DNA from: Angelakisella massiliensis
Lineage (GTDB): Bacteria; Bacillota; Clostridia; Oscillospirales; Ruminococcaceae
Reading direction: 5' to 3'
DNA length: 64,000 nt
Assembly: GCF_900104675.1 (NCBI RefSeq)
Contig: NZ_LT629945.1
Location: forward strand, 439,001-503,000
In this document: positions 17,610 to 26,987 of the stretch, in pieces
How positions within the stretch are numbered: position 1 is the first letter of the stretch
How the letters are laid out: each line of letters starts with the position of its first letter
Program-made: the position numbers and the translations under genes
The notes under the pieces: model-generated
What the model saw: the letters and a program-made list of their open reading frames with translations, nothing else
The model's database searches: none
What the model was told of the DNA's origin: nothing

Positions 17610-18731
17610 TCAGGAAAGCCCTTCCATCTCCATCGCCTGCGTTTCCTCAGCAAAGGGGCTGCTGCACCGGCGAATCAGGCCAAATTCCGTGCGCCGGACT
17701 CCGTCCTCCACCATGGCGTCCTCGCCCAGCTTCTCGAAATCCATATACCCGTCGATGGTATCGATCAGTTCATCATCGGCACCGATGCGCCGAAGGACCG
17801 TTTGCCCGTATTCATAGGCGTCCTCCGGGATGCGCTCGTAGTCGTCCAGATTCATGGCATAGCGGAGCGCCTCCTGCATGGTCCCTGGCTGTTCCACAGA
17901 AAGAACCGACAGATATTTCAGCAGCTCACCATCGTCACACTGCATCCCCTCAATGGCCCAGGCCAATTCGTTTGCGTCTTCCACGCAGACCCCTGTAGTG
18001 GGAATATGCTCGTCCATATAGGGAACAGAAAACGACACTCTGGTGATTGCTGCCTCGGCAAAACAATCGATGCCCAGTGTTCTTTTTACTCGCTCCAATT
18101 CCTCTTTCGTTGCCGGAAGGCAGACGATCGCTTGCGCCTTAGCGGAGGAGAGGTCGAGCTGGACCTTCGACTTTTTCTCTCTGACAAGCGCATCATCCTG
18201 CTTGCGGAGCACATAGCCTGCATGGGTATAGGCGCCGCCATGGTCGGCATAGTATTCTGCGCCGATCTTCGCAAAGTCCAGGTAGGGCCAGGCGGCTTCA
18301 GGGAATCTGGGATCGCCCTGAATCTGGCCTGCAACAGCGACATAACGGCCAAGTGTCACATCTGAATTGACATTGGGAATGAGGATGTAGTCCGGCACCT
18401 GTTCCGCCACACGAATCATATCACTCAGGTCATTGATGCTGCTGCCATCCAATGCGCCGGCATAGATGTTCCGTTCACGGGAGTCCATTTTGGCAATGAT
18501 GCTGGAAAGCTGATTCAGCTGTGCAAGCTGCGTTCTGGAATCGGGGTCAAGCCCGCTGAGGTACGACGGCAGATTAGCGATCACGCTTTTGATCTCGACG
18601 ATCTCTGTTTTGCCCGTTCTGCTGGCCTCATCAAGCCGGCTGACCGCTTCTGTCATAGCGTCATGCGATGCGGGAAAATGGAGCGGGACAATGGCCGGAC
18701 TGCCGCTTCGTTTCATGAAGAGTTGGATCAT
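17610..18731 (-). CDS. ArdA-like antirestriction protein (paralogue 3)
   Basis: 373 residues. Two ArdA-like modules: LAQLNQLSSIIAKMD with AEQVPDYILIPNVNSDVTLGRYV and YLDFAKIGAEYYADHGGAYTHAGYV in the first half; VEDANELAWAIEGM with AMNLDDYERIPEDAYEYG and YMDFEKLGEDAMVEDG in the second. The layout (Leu/Asn-rich helix, NLDDY motif, YxDFEKxG motif) is the ArdA fingerprint as I recall it. Starts by ATGA overlap with paralogue 4. Acidic, cytoplasmic, expected to inhibit restriction of incoming element DNA. Confidence 0.7.
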   Translation of the reverse strand: MIQLFMKRSGSPAIVPLHFPASHDAMTEAVSRLDEASRTGKTEIVEIKSVIANLPSYLSGLDPDSRTQLAQLNQLSSIIAKMDSRERNIYAGALDGSSINDLSDMIRVAEQVPDYILIPNVNSDVTLGRYVAVAGQIQGDPRFPEAAWPYLDFAKIGAEYYADHGGAYTHAGYVLRKQDDALVREKKSKVQLDLSSAKAQAIVCLPATKEELERVKRTLGIDCFAEAAITRVSFSVPYMDEHIPTTGVCVEDANELAWAIEGMQCDDGELLKYLSVLSVEQPGTMQEALRYAMNLDDYERIPEDAYEYGQTVLRRIGADDELIDTIDGYMDFEKLGEDAMVEDGVRRTEFGLIRRCSSPFAEETQAMEMEGLS

Positions 18732-19921
18732 GCCATTCCCCCTATCTGAAAGTCCTGTTCCCGCTGATAGGCTTCTGCCGGGTCATCCGCCATCAGTTCC
18801 TCCAGACTCAGCGCACCCTGGTAGGCGATATAGCCGCGGTCAGTAAACACGCCGGACTCCTGATCCATGTGCTGCAGGCCATACCGCTCGTAGTCATAGA
18901 ACTCGTCCAGATTGGGGTCATACTCAAAATGACCGGATTTCTGGATCATGTATTTTCCGTATTCCGCAGGGGTATGTGCGCCGGGGGCAAATGCAAAGAG
19001 ATCCAGGTTTTCCGCCAGATGCCGGATCTGACCGGCGCACTCCGGCTTGGCCATGCTGACTGCGGCCCCCAGCTTCTCACGGGCGTCATATGAAAGCTTG
19101 TCCATGACCAGCGCCAGCTCATTGAGCTCGTGTATGTTTTCGCACCGGAAGTCCAGTACCACATCCACTTCCTCGGGAAATGAGCTTTCACTCATCCAAA
19201 GACACCTATTCTCAGGCGCAATGCCGCTGCGCTGCATGGCGCGTTCAATCTGGCCTTTGGAGGCAGGGAGGTATATCCAGGTGACATTTTGGGTGTTCTC
19301 CGGTTCCTGTCGGGAAGATATTCCGATAGCGGTCAGATCGGCCTCATAGTGATAGCAGGGCAGGTGCTTTCCATCGTAGAGCTGCGAGAGCTGCATACCG
19401 TTGTCATAGACCACACCGTAGCGGGTGATGGTTCCCTCGTTGCCCTCAATCAGCAAGATGGCGGTTTCCTCTCCGTCCAACTGCTCCAGTTCCTCCATGC
19501 TGGCACACCCGCCATGGATGTTCATGTAGTGATCACGGCCAACCTCTTTCAAATTTGTGAAGTCCGTGATCACCGTTGCCTGCTGGCAGCAAAAGGTCAG
19601 GTTGATGAGATCCTTCATGCTGGTGAGCTGCAGTTTTTCGGCCATGGCCTGAAATTGCGAAAACTCGCCCACATCAAAGCTGTCCAGCCGCTTAGCCAGA
19701 TAGTCCAGCTCGTCCAGATTGACCCTGGCACCTTCCAGCCGATACAGCACAGGCCAGGCGCTGTCGAGTGCGTCCACATGGCAGTCGGCATCCGATACAT
19801 GGCCGATTTCCAGTGACTCCAACAGCGCAACGCAGTGGTCGTATTGATTTCTGGGAATGGGCAGGGGGATCGTCGCAACACCATATTCCGGGTGGTCGGC
19901 GTTGCTCAGAACTGCTTTCAT
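18728..19921 (-). CDS. ArdA-like antirestriction protein (paralogue 4)
   Basis: 397 residues from ATG 19921 (a TTG at 19927 is an alternative). The C-terminal module is the clearest ArdA match in the window: IHELNELALVMDKL near 265, HLAENLDLFAFAPG near 300, then YDYERYGLQHMDQESGVFTDRGY. The N-terminal half repeats the plan more weakly (LDELDYLAKRLDSF). It follows the Cys-motif gene by a short overlap and is coupled to paralogue 3. Confidence 0.75.
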   Translation of the reverse strand: MKAVLSNADHPEYGVATIPLPIPRNQYDHCVALLESLEIGHVSDADCHVDALDSAWPVLYRLEGARVNLDELDYLAKRLDSFDVGEFSQFQAMAEKLQLTSMKDLINLTFCCQQATVITDFTNLKEVGRDHYMNIHGGCASMEELEQLDGEETAILLIEGNEGTITRYGVVYDNGMQLSQLYDGKHLPCYHYEADLTAIGISSRQEPENTQNVTWIYLPASKGQIERAMQRSGIAPENRCLWMSESSFPEEVDVVLDFRCENIHELNELALVMDKLSYDAREKLGAAVSMAKPECAGQIRHLAENLDLFAFAPGAHTPAEYGKYMIQKSGHFEYDPNLDEFYDYERYGLQHMDQESGVFTDRGYIAYQGALSLEELMADDPAEAYQREQDFQIGGMA

Positions 19922-19923
19922 GA

Positions 19924-20619
19924 TCAATTTGCATCACCTTTCTTTTTCTCAAAATTCAAAATCGCATCACCGTACTTGGCCAGAAGCAGAGCGCAGATAA
20001 TCAGGTGGAACGCCTCATCTGTGACCAATTCGGGGGATGCGAGATCGGCAATGGTAATGTTTTGGCTGCCGGTGGAAATGGCTTTGGCCGCCTGATAAAC
20101 GCTGTAAAGCTCCGGCTGGATGCCGGCCAGCCGGAGGGACTGGAAATCAAATCCGCAGGCATCAAACTTCCAGATCATCCTGCGCCAGATATCGTCGTAG
20201 GCTGTCAGGAGAAACAGTGCGGCCTGGTTGCGCTGCGACAATCGGCGGCAACGTGTTCGCCAGTGCATCCAACGGCTACGGTGTTCGTCAGAATGGAAGG
20301 CTTGCAGAGGATATGGGTAGATCTCCTGTGCCAACCGTTTCCAAAGCCTCATTCTCAGCTTGCCACGGAGGCAGTCCTCAATTACTTTCGCAAGGCTGAG
20401 CGACCCGGTCTCGATTCGTTCCCCCAGGCAAGTGCATTCACACAGCGGGCAGGGATTTTCCTTTGAGTAGTTTGTGCAGTACTGGCAATCGACATCTTCA
20501 GACTGATAGTGAAATGTAGGTCGGCGTAGGCCGTGACCTCTGGGCTTGAAATGGGGCGGGGTCATCATCATCTGCTCCATCTGGTATAAGGGGGTATCTC
20601 TCATGAAGTAGCGCGTCAT
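19924..20619 (-). CDS. Hypothetical element protein with zinc-ribbon-like Cys motif
   Basis: 231 residues, not recognised by name. A cysteine cluster (CQYC ... CPLCECTC, residues about 46-64) could bind a metal. The rest is helical and basic (RLWKRLAQ..., RSRWMHWRTRCRRL), suggesting nucleic-acid contact, ending in LLLAKYGDAILNFEKKKG. AAAGGAG ribosome site upstream. It begins the ArdA paralogue 4/3 transcript, just after the terminator at 20645-20684. Confidence 0.6.
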   Translation of the reverse strand: MTRYFMRDTPLYQMEQMMMTPPHFKPRGHGLRRPTFHYQSEDVDCQYCTNYSKENPCPLCECTCLGERIETGSLSLAKVIEDCLRGKLRMRLWKRLAQEIYPYPLQAFHSDEHRSRWMHWRTRCRRLSQRNQAALFLLTAYDDIWRRMIWKFDACGFDFQSLRLAGIQPELYSVYQAAKAISTGSQNITIADLASPELVTDEAFHLIICALLLAKYGDAILNFEKKKGDAN

Positions 20620-20644
20620 GGGTGGTGTGCTCCTTTCGGTGAAA

Positions 20645-20684
20645 TAAAAAAGCGCCGGAGTCTTATTTCTAAAACTCCGGCGCT
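20645..20684 (-). terminator. Intrinsic terminator between 20692 and 20619 genes
   Basis: 11-bp perfect stem (AGCGCCGGAGT and complement) with a 12-base loop, followed on the minus strand by TTTTTTATTTC. It directly follows the stop at 20692. Confidence 0.88.
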
Positions 20685-20691
20685 CGGTGTA

Positions 20692-21384
20692 TTACATGGT
20701 CAGTTCCTGGCTTTGAGAATCCAAGGAGTGCTGCTCCTGCTCTCGCATGCGCTCCAGGATGTTGGGCATTCCACGTAGGATCTGTTCCTGAACACTTTTA
20801 ATGCATTGTTCCTGGTCGACAGTCAAATCAACTCCGGCATCCAGTGTGTCGGTGCAGCATCGATAGATTTCGGTGAGCTGTGCTTCGTTAAAAATCAGCT
20901 GTTTGGAGACGAGACCGGCACGGATGGCGAAGTCCTGCTTGGCTCCCGTATAGTTATCCTGAAAGTAATGGCCTTGGTTGAGACCTGTGCGGTCACAGCT
21001 CCAGTCCCATGTGACGAAATGGACGCCAAGCCGGGTGGGGTGGGCAGCCAGCACTGTGCCGTTGAAGTCGGCCAGCAGGCGGTAGTCGCCGGTCAGGCTT
21101 TGGGCCTGCAGGGGCGGAGCCTGTTCCAGCAGCATCATGTACTCCCGCACTGTGCAGGCCAGATCAGTGACTCGCTCACAGGCTCGTTCCCGTTCCGCCG
21201 TTGCCACATCCTCCTGCCAGTAGCGAACCCCTCCGCCCTCTGTGATCCGGCAGAGGGGGAGACCATCCCATTCCACCGGGAGAAGATCATCCTGCTCCGG
21301 CTGCGTGGTGAAGCCTTCCCGGCCAAGCACCGTGCAAAGTTCTCGGTAAAATTGTTCTCTATCCATCTTGTTGTGATGCTCCAT
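20692..21384 (-). CDS. Hypothetical element protein, first gene at the right end
   Basis: 230 residues, no recognised family. Acidic, cytoplasmic, with a Tyr/Trp-rich central part (GVRYWQEDV, TGDYRLLADFNGTVLAAHP, HFVTWDWSCDRTGLNQGHYF) and an acidic Gln-rich tail ending in ELTM. Similar proteins recur near the right end of Clostridia elements (recall). GGAGG site before the ATG. It is isolated between two terminators, so it is transcribed as a single gene. Confidence 0.65.
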   Translation of the reverse strand: MEHHNKMDREQFYRELCTVLGREGFTTQPEQDDLLPVEWDGLPLCRITEGGGVRYWQEDVATAERERACERVTDLACTVREYMMLLEQAPPLQAQSLTGDYRLLADFNGTVLAAHPTRLGVHFVTWDWSCDRTGLNQGHYFQDNYTGAKQDFAIRAGLVSKQLIFNEAQLTEIYRCCTDTLDAGVDLTVDQEQCIKSVQEQILRGMPNILERMREQEQHSLDSQSQELTM

Positions 21385-21427
21385 CAGAAAGACCTCCAGT
21401 CATTTCAATTTATACGCCCGCGCAAAT

Positions 21428-21460
21428 AAAAAAAGCCGCCACCTGAATATAGGTGACGGC
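21428..21460 (-). terminator. Terminator-like hairpin in the leader of 20692-21384
   Basis: GCCGCCACCT pairs with AGGTGACGGC (one G-U) and is followed on the minus strand by seven T. It lies about 44-76 bases upstream of the ATG at 21384, so it would either stop incoming transcription at the element edge or act as an attenuator. Confidence 0.7.
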
Positions 21461-21472
21461 CACAGAACTTCA

Positions 21473-21517
21473 GAACGAAGTGGATTGTACTACATTTTGG
21501 TACAATCCACTTCGTTC
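21473..21517. repeat. 18-bp perfect inverted repeat at the element edge
   Basis: Arms 21473-21490 and 21500-21517 are exact reverse complements (GAACGAAGTGGATTGTAC and partner) around a 9-base loop. No T-run follows on the minus strand within a few bases; on the plus strand only ACAAAAAAT follows. It could be a protein-binding site at the element end or a terminator of minor strength. Confidence 0.8.
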
Positions 21518-21674
21518 ACAAAAAATTAACAAAATATTTTTTGGAGAACACGAATTATTTCCGTATTTTCACCTCGAAAGCGGGCTGAAAAGCGCCGGGA
21601 TTTAGTTCAAGTCCTCACCCCATAGGGGAAAGGCCGGATGATATCTTTTTCTTGTGCAGTAAAATTTGGACACG

Positions 21675-21710
21675 AAAAAAGCCCGGAAACCGCATGGTTC
21701 CGGGCTTTTT
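21675..21710 (-). terminator. Bidirectional terminator after the initiator tRNA
   Basis: GCCCGGAA-type stem with six A before and five T after it, so it can act on either strand. It is 31 bases beyond the 3' end of the tRNA and most likely ends its transcript. Confidence 0.85.
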
Positions 21711-21740
21711 CGGTGCGATATCTTTTTTGGTCGCACAATG

Positions 21741-21817
<77 letters not shown>

Positions 21818-21871
21818 GAATGACTACTATTCTATTTTTGGAGAAGAAAACTTTGCACCCGCAGTGGTTTC

Positions 21872-21911
21872 GTTATGAGCCAGACGAGCTACCGAACTGC
21901 TCCACTCCGCG
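21872..21911 (-). pseudogene. Truncated initiator-tRNA-like 5' half
   Basis: Forty bases that match the 5' half of the intact tRNA-fMet (acceptor 5' strand, D-arm and anticodon loop CTCATAA) with two substitutions, then stop matching immediately after the anticodon loop. No T-arm or 3' acceptor strand follows. It lies 55 bases 5' of the intact gene. Confidence 0.85.
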
Positions 21912-22014
21912 ATATTATTTTCACCCGGCTTCCGAGTGCTTTATTAGTATAACACAAAAGCCCCTGTGATGCAAGCATTTTTTAAAAAAAGTTGCACCAC
22001 AGGGGGTGAGACAC

Positions 22015-22272
22015 TTACTCAGCGTCCTTTTCCTCTTCAGGAACCTTTTCCTCCGCAGCAGCCGCTTCGGCAGGCTCGTCGCAATGTTCCTCACAGCCAC
22101 AGCAGCAGGCGTCAGAGTCATCATCCTCATGTTCGTAATATTCCACCAGATCGTCATCCAGATCATCACACAGGATGCAGCTTCTGCGTTTGAAGTAAGC
22201 AATCAGTGCAATGAGCAGACCGGTCACGGAAACCAGCAGAGCAATGATGGAAATGATTGTCCCTTTTTTCAT
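22015..22272 (-). CDS. Small membrane protein with acidic Cys-rich tail
   Basis: 85 residues from ATG 22272 (GGGAGG seven bases before). One N-terminal helix (about 5-28), then an acidic tail with CILC and CCCGCEEHC, a possible metal-binding site, ending in Glu/Ala runs. Not recognised. It lies alone between the tRNA region and gpmI and has a plausible own ribosome site. Confidence 0.65.
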   Translation of the reverse strand: MKKGTIISIIALLVSVTGLLIALIAYFKRRSCILCDDLDDDLVEYYEHEDDDSDACCCGCEEHCDEPAEAAAAEEKVPEEEKDAE

Positions 22273-22420
22273 AGTTGAACCTCCCAATCAAAGATTGATC
22301 CAGCAGAATGGATAGGGTTATCGGTTTTATTATAATACAACCTGTCTGGAATAACAACCATCTGCAACAAAATTCACAGAAAATTCCCTGTTTCAACCAA
22401 AATGTTTTTAGGGATAAATA

Positions 22421-22450
22421 CAGGCGGGACCTGATCGGACCCGCCTTTTT
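22421..22450. terminator. Hairpin terminator between gpmI and the small membrane gene
   Basis: GGCGGG and CCCGCC arms with a partly paired loop; the T-run (TTTTT) is on the plus strand, and on the minus strand, downstream of gpmI, only a mixed AT tract follows. Probably ends the glycolytic transcript, with moderate strength. Confidence 0.5.
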
Positions 22451-22472
22451 AGTATACCGGATCAACCAGGGA

Positions 22473-23987
22473 TTATACCAGCAAGCTTTGTCCGTCCATT
22501 TCCTCCGGTTGGGGCAGACCCAACAGCTGGAGCATGGTGGGCGCAATATCCGCCAGACGTCCGCCATCCCGCAGTTTACCCTCCACACCTACCGCTACAA
22601 ATGGGACAGGATTGGTGGTATGGGCAGTAAAAGGAGATCCATCCGCTTCATACATCTGATCAGCGTTTCCATGATCAGCGGTAATCAGTGCCTTTCCGCC
22701 CATGGACAGGATCTTGTCCACCAGCTTGCCCACGCAGGTGTCTACCGCTTCCACTGCCTTTACCGCAGCGTCAAAAACACCGGTATGGCCCACCATATCG
22801 CAGTTGGCGTAGTTGAGGATCATAACATCATACTTTCCGCTGTCCAGCCGTGCCAATGCCTCATCGGTCACTTCATAGGCACTCATCTCCGGCTTCAGGT
22901 CATAGGTGGCCACCTTGGGAGAAGGAATCAGCGCCCGATCCTCTCCGGGATAAGGAGCCTCTACCCCGCCGTTAAAGAAGAACGTAACGTGAGCATATTT
23001 CTCCGTCTCGGCAATCCGCAGCTGTGTCAAACCTTTTTCAGAGATATAAGCGCCGAAAGTGTTGTGCAGGGACTGGGGATGGAAAGCAATATGAACATTG
23101 GGCATGGTAGCGTCGTACTGGGTCATGCAGACATAGTACAGCGGGAAAAAGCCCTTGGGCCGGTCAAATCCGGAAAAGCTTTCATCCACCAGGGTGCGGG
23201 TGATCTCCCGGGCCCGGTCGGGACGGAAGTTAAAGAAAATCACCGAATCATTGGCAGAAATCTCCGCTCCCGCAGTGCAAACAGTGGGCTTGACAAACTC
23301 ATCGGTCACACCCTCGGCATAGGAATCCTCCATTACCTTCACCGGATCGCTGTTGAAGCCTCCCTGACCGCAGACCATCGCATTATAAGCCTGGGAAACC
23401 CGCTCCCAGCGGTTGTCACGGTCCATGGCATAGTACCGGCCGGTGATGGTGGCGATTTTGCCCACACCCAGTTCCTTCATTTTTTCCTGGAGCTGGGCTA
23501 CATACTCCACGCCGGATGTGGGTGGTACATCCCGACCATCCATAAAGCAGTGGACATAAACCTTGTCCAAACCGTAACGTTTGGCCATCTCCAGCAATCC
23601 GTACAGATGGGTGTTATGGCTGTGAACACCGCCATCGGACAGCAGTCCGCACAGATGCAGGGCGGAATGATTTGCCACGCAGTTGTCCATGGTGCCGCAA
23701 AGGGCCTCATTCTTGAAAAAGTCCCCATCCTGAATGGACTTGGTGATGCGGGTCAGCTCCTGGTAAACAATCCTGCCGGCGCCGATGTTGGTATGTCCCA
23801 CCTCGGAATTACCCATTTGTCCATCGGGCAGACCTACATCCATTCCGGAAGCGCCGATATCTGTACGGGGATTTTCCGCAAACAGACGGTCCAGATTGGG
23901 AGTTTTAGCTGCGTGGATGGCGTTGCCATAATCATCCTTGCGATCACCAAAGCCATCCATAATAATAAGGGCCAAAGGTTTTTTCAT
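22473..23987 (-). CDS. gpmI: 2,3-bisphosphoglycerate-independent phosphoglycerate mutase
   Basis: 504 residues, full length for the family. Converts 3-phosphoglycerate to 2-phosphoglycerate with two Mn ions. The N-terminal [11 protein letters not shown] holds the metal-binding Asp; [19 protein letters not shown] contains the phospho-acceptor Ser; C-terminal [12 protein letters not shown] and [10 protein letters not shown] carry the remaining metal ligands. It closes a run with tpiA and pgk, a lower-glycolysis cluster. Confidence 0.97.
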   Translation of the reverse strand: MKKPLALIIMDGFGDRKDDYGNAIHAAKTPNLDRLFAENPRTDIGASGMDVGLPDGQMGNSEVGHTNIGAGRIVYQELTRITKSIQDGDFFKNEALCGTMDNCVANHSALHLCGLLSDGGVHSHNTHLYGLLEMAKRYGLDKVYVHCFMDGRDVPPTSGVEYVAQLQEKMKELGVGKIATITGRYYAMDRDNRWERVSQAYNAMVCGQGGFNSDPVKVMEDSYAEGVTDEFVKPTVCTAGAEISANDSVIFFNFRPDRAREITRTLVDESFSGFDRPKGFFPLYYVCMTQYDATMPNVHIAFHPQSLHNTFGAYISEKGLTQLRIAETEKYAHVTFFFNGGVEAPYPGEDRALIPSPKVATYDLKPEMSAYEVTDEALARLDSGKYDVMILNYANCDMVGHTGVFDAAVKAVEAVDTCVGKLVDKILSMGGKALITADHGNADQMYEADGSPFTAHTTNPVPFVAVGVEGKLRDGGRLADIAPTMLQLLGLPQPEEMDGQSLLV

Positions 23988-24056
23988 GTTCCATTTCTCC
24001 TTATCATACTTTTGAGAAAAAAGCGGAGCGCCCGGAAAAGCGCCCCGCGAAAGATC

Positions 24057-24824
24057 TTATTTGCTGGCGGCAGCTACAATGGCCGCGAAATCGGGAGCCT
24101 TCAGGGAGGCGCCGCCGATCAGGCCGCCATCCACATCCGGCTGCGCGGTCAGCTCATCCGCGTTTTTGGCGTTCATGGAACCGCCGTACTGAATGGTGAT
24201 GCCATCCGCGGCTTCCTTGTCGTAGAGCTTCTCCACCACGGTACGGATATAGTGGTTGACTTCATTGGCCTGCTCTGCGGTAGCTGTCTTACCAGTGCCA
24301 ATGGCCCAGACAGGCTCATAAGCAATGATAATATTTTTCAGCTCCTCCTTGGTGACACCGCCCAGGGCCACCTTGGTCTGCATTCCAACGATCTCCTCGG
24401 TGATGCCGCTCTCCCGCTGTTCCAGCAGCTCGCCTACACACAAAATCACTTTCAGTCCGGCATTGAGAGCTGCCCGAACCCGCTTGTTGACGGTAACATC
24501 AGTTTCACCGAAATACTGACGGCGCTCGGAGTGGCCGATCACCACATACTCCACGCCCATTTCCGCCAGCATCGCCGCGGAAATCTCGCCGGTAAAAGCG
24601 CCGCTCTCCGCCCAATGGCAGTTCTCAGCACCCACTTTGATGTTGGTGCCCTTGGTGGCATCCAACGCGGTTTCCAGATTGGTGTAGGGAACGCAGATCA
24701 CCACACCGCAGCCGGCATCCTTGACCAGGGGGATCAGCTCACTGATCAGGGCCTTTGCCTCGGGGCGGGTCTTGTTCATCTTCCAGTTGCCGGCGATAAC
24801 CGCCTGGCGCAGTGCTTTATTCAT
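24057..24824 (-). CDS. tpiA: Triosephosphate isomerase
   Basis: 255 residues. N-terminal AGNWKMNK, the catalytic His in VIGHSERR, and the catalytic Glu loop AYEPVWAIGTGK are all intact, as is the GGSMNAKNA phosphate loop. Interconverts dihydroxyacetone phosphate and glyceraldehyde 3-phosphate. Sixty-nine bases upstream of gpmI and 14 downstream of a membrane-protein gene. Confidence 0.97.
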   Translation of the reverse strand: MNKALRQAVIAGNWKMNKTRPEAKALISELIPLVKDAGCGVVICVPYTNLETALDATKGTNIKVGAENCHWAESGAFTGEISAAMLAEMGVEYVVIGHSERRQYFGETDVTVNKRVRAALNAGLKVILCVGELLEQRESGITEEIVGMQTKVALGGVTKEELKNIIIAYEPVWAIGTGKTATAEQANEVNHYIRTVVEKLYDKEAADGITIQYGGSMNAKNADELTAQPDVDGGLIGGASLKAPDFAAIVAAASK

Positions 24825-24838
24825 ACTGCTTCTCCTTT

Positions 24839-25447
24839 TTACATCTCAGGGCCATTGTTGCCATTCTGATTATTGCTGTTGTTGTAAGGAGGCTGCTGGC
24901 CATAAGGCTGAGCGTTATAAGGAGGCTGATAGCCGCCCTGATAGCTGGGCTGAACCTGCTGGCCAAAACCGGTAACGGAAACCGGAACGGTATTGCGGGA
25001 GAGCATCAGGCAGATGGCCTGAGCCAGAGAGGAAAAGATCACCGACAGCACGATGTACAGAACCTCTTTGCCGGGAGCGTAGTCCTTATAGAGATAGAAC
25101 AGGGCAATCAGCTGGAACACCATCAGAGCGATGCCCGCCAGACCCGCCAAAGCGCTGATGAAGGGGATAAAGGAGCCTACAAAAACACCGATGTAGCCCC
25201 ACAGCAGGATCTTGGAGAAAGGCATCTGCTTGCCGGTGAAGGTATAATAGGACCGTTCAGCCAGCAGGCCCAGAATATAACCGTTGGCGATGGGGATCCA
25301 CGCCAGCCAGGGATTGGGAATACCCGCGTTCTTGGCCATGGTATACAGGCCAATGGAGTACAGGATATAACACGCTGCCGCAAACAGCAAAACAAAAATC
25401 AGAACTCCGCCCACAGCTGCCACAGCTGCTGCATAACTACTACTCAT
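24839..25447 (-). CDS. Multi-span membrane protein with Gln/Tyr/Pro/Asn-rich tail
   Basis: 202 residues from ATG 25447 (AAGGAG eight bases before). Helices at about 5-30, 40-60 and 75-150 (four to five spans), with the motif GIPNPWLAWIPIANGYILG typical of small DUF5684-like membrane proteins (recall). The tail after about 160 is disordered and rich in Gln, Tyr, Pro and Asn. It is inserted between pgk and tpiA; no metabolic function can be inferred from that alone. Confidence 0.75.
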   Translation of the reverse strand: MSSSYAAAVAAVGGVLIFVLLFAAACYILYSIGLYTMAKNAGIPNPWLAWIPIANGYILGLLAERSYYTFTGKQMPFSKILLWGYIGVFVGSFIPFISALAGLAGIALMVFQLIALFYLYKDYAPGKEVLYIVLSVIFSSLAQAICLMLSRNTVPVSVTGFGQQVQPSYQGGYQPPYNAQPYGQQPPYNNSNNQNGNNGPEM

Positions 25448-25527
25448 ACTGCACACTCCTTCAATATTGTGTCGTCAAGTCAAGGGAAGGCCCCTTTCCT
25501 TCTGCGCAACAGGGAAAAATCATAAAA

Positions 25528-26742
25528 TCAGCCTTTGTCCGCAATGCAGCCGATTCCAGGAAGCACCTTGCCCTCCAGATACTCCAGAGAAGCGCCGCCG
25601 CCGGTGGAGATATGGCTCATCTTGTCGGCAAAGCCCAGCTGCATCACAGCGGCCACACTGTCGCCGCCGCCGATGATGGTGGTAGCGTCAGTCTCTGCCA
25701 GAGCCTGAGCAACAGCAATGGTGCCCTGAGCCAGCACAGGGTTCTCAAAGACGCCCATGGGTCCGTTCCAGACCACAGTCTTGGCGGTTTTGGCTGCCTC
25801 AGCAAACAGCTCCCGGCTCTTGGGACCAATATCCAGGCCCATCATGTCGGCAGGCATCTTGTCGGAATCCACCACAGATACGTCCACCGGACCATCAATG
25901 GGATCGGGGAAGCTGCGGGCAACAACGGTATCCACCGGCAGAACCAGCTTGACACCCTTCTCCTCAGCCTTCTTGAGCATATTGGCGCAATATTCCACCT
26001 TCTCCTCATCCACCAAAGAGGTACCGATCTCATAGCCCTTGGCCTTGAGGAAAGTGTATGCCATACCGCCGCCGATGATGAGAGTATCCACCTTGGTCAG
26101 CAGGTTGTCAATTACATTGAGCTTATCGGCTACTTTGGCGCCGCCCAGGATGGCCACAAAGGGACGGACAGGATTTTCCACCGCATTGCCCAGATAGGCG
26201 ATCTCCTTCTGCATCAGGTAGCCCACAGCAGTTTCCTTGACGTAATCGGTAACGCCCACGGTAGAGCAGTGGGCCCGGTGAGCGGAACCAAAGGCATCAT
26301 CCACATACACATCCGCCAAAGAGGCCAGATCCTTGCTGAAGGTGTCGATATTCTTGGTTTCCTCCTTGCGGAAACGGGTGTTCTGCAGCAGAACCACATC
26401 GCCGTTTTTCATAGCGGCCACAGCGGCTTTGGCATTGGGTCCCACCACCTCGTCATCATTGGCGAAAACCACTTCCTTGCCCAGCAGCTGAGACAGACGG
26501 ACAGCGACAGGAGCCAGAGAGAATTTCTCCTCAGGACCGTTCTTGGGTTTGCCCAGATGAGAGCACAGAATCAGTTTGGCGCCTTTGTCCATCAAATATT
26601 TAATTGTGGGCAGGGCGGCAATAATGCGGTTATCATTGGTGATGACTCCGTCCTTCATGGGAACGTTGAAATCACAGCGAGCCAGCACCCGCTTGCCGGT
26701 AACGTCCAGGTCTTCCACAGTTACTTTGTTGTAAGTGTTCAT
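25528..26742 (-). CDS. pgk: Phosphoglycerate kinase
   Basis: 404 residues. N-terminal ARCDFNVP, substrate residues in CSHLGKP and TRF...KEE, and the C-terminal nucleotide loop GGGDSVAA are conserved. Transfers phosphate from 1,3-bisphosphoglycerate to ADP. First gene of the pgk - membrane protein - tpiA - gpmI run. No glyceraldehyde-3-phosphate dehydrogenase lies next to it. Confidence 0.97.
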   Translation of the reverse strand: MNTYNKVTVEDLDVTGKRVLARCDFNVPMKDGVITNDNRIIAALPTIKYLMDKGAKLILCSHLGKPKNGPEEKFSLAPVAVRLSQLLGKEVVFANDDEVVGPNAKAAVAAMKNGDVVLLQNTRFRKEETKNIDTFSKDLASLADVYVDDAFGSAHRAHCSTVGVTDYVKETAVGYLMQKEIAYLGNAVENPVRPFVAILGGAKVADKLNVIDNLLTKVDTLIIGGGMAYTFLKAKGYEIGTSLVDEEKVEYCANMLKKAEEKGVKLVLPVDTVVARSFPDPIDGPVDVSVVDSDKMPADMMGLDIGPKSRELFAEAAKTAKTVVWNGPMGVFENPVLAQGTIAVAQALAETDATTIIGGGDSVAAVMQLGFADKMSHISTGGGASLEYLEGKVLPGIGCIADKG

Positions 26743-26920
26743 AGTCCATGTTCCTTTCCCGGTATTGTGAATTTTTAGGATTTGCCTTCTCCGTTATTGT
26801 ATACCATGGATAGCTTTTTTGCAAGAGTTTTGACCGGTTCCACAAAGCCCTGAGGAACAATTTGTCAACTTTTTATCATATTTTTTCTTTCTGCTCTGTC
26901 CTTTCATATCAATTTTTCGT

Positions 26921-26975
26921 AAAAATGACATTCCCCCGGTATGACCGTCCAAAAACGGTATCCGGGGGAATGTCA
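26921..26975 (-). terminator. Strong terminator after the CitMHS transporter
   Basis: A 14-bp outer stem (TGACATTCCCCCGG and complement) plus an inner CCG/CGG pair region, followed on the minus strand by TTTTTACG. Begins 13 bases after the stop at 26988. Confidence 0.92.
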
Positions 26976-26987
26976 TGAGGAGAGAAT

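Noticed and set aside
21595-21640. Possible tRNA 3' end (GTTCAAGTCCTC) left of the initiator tRNA
   Set aside because: Only a T-loop-like string; no pairing stems around it.
22308-24869. An 853-codon open frame on the plus strand
   Set aside because: It is antisense to gpmI and tpiA, which are certain; high-GC antisense shadow.
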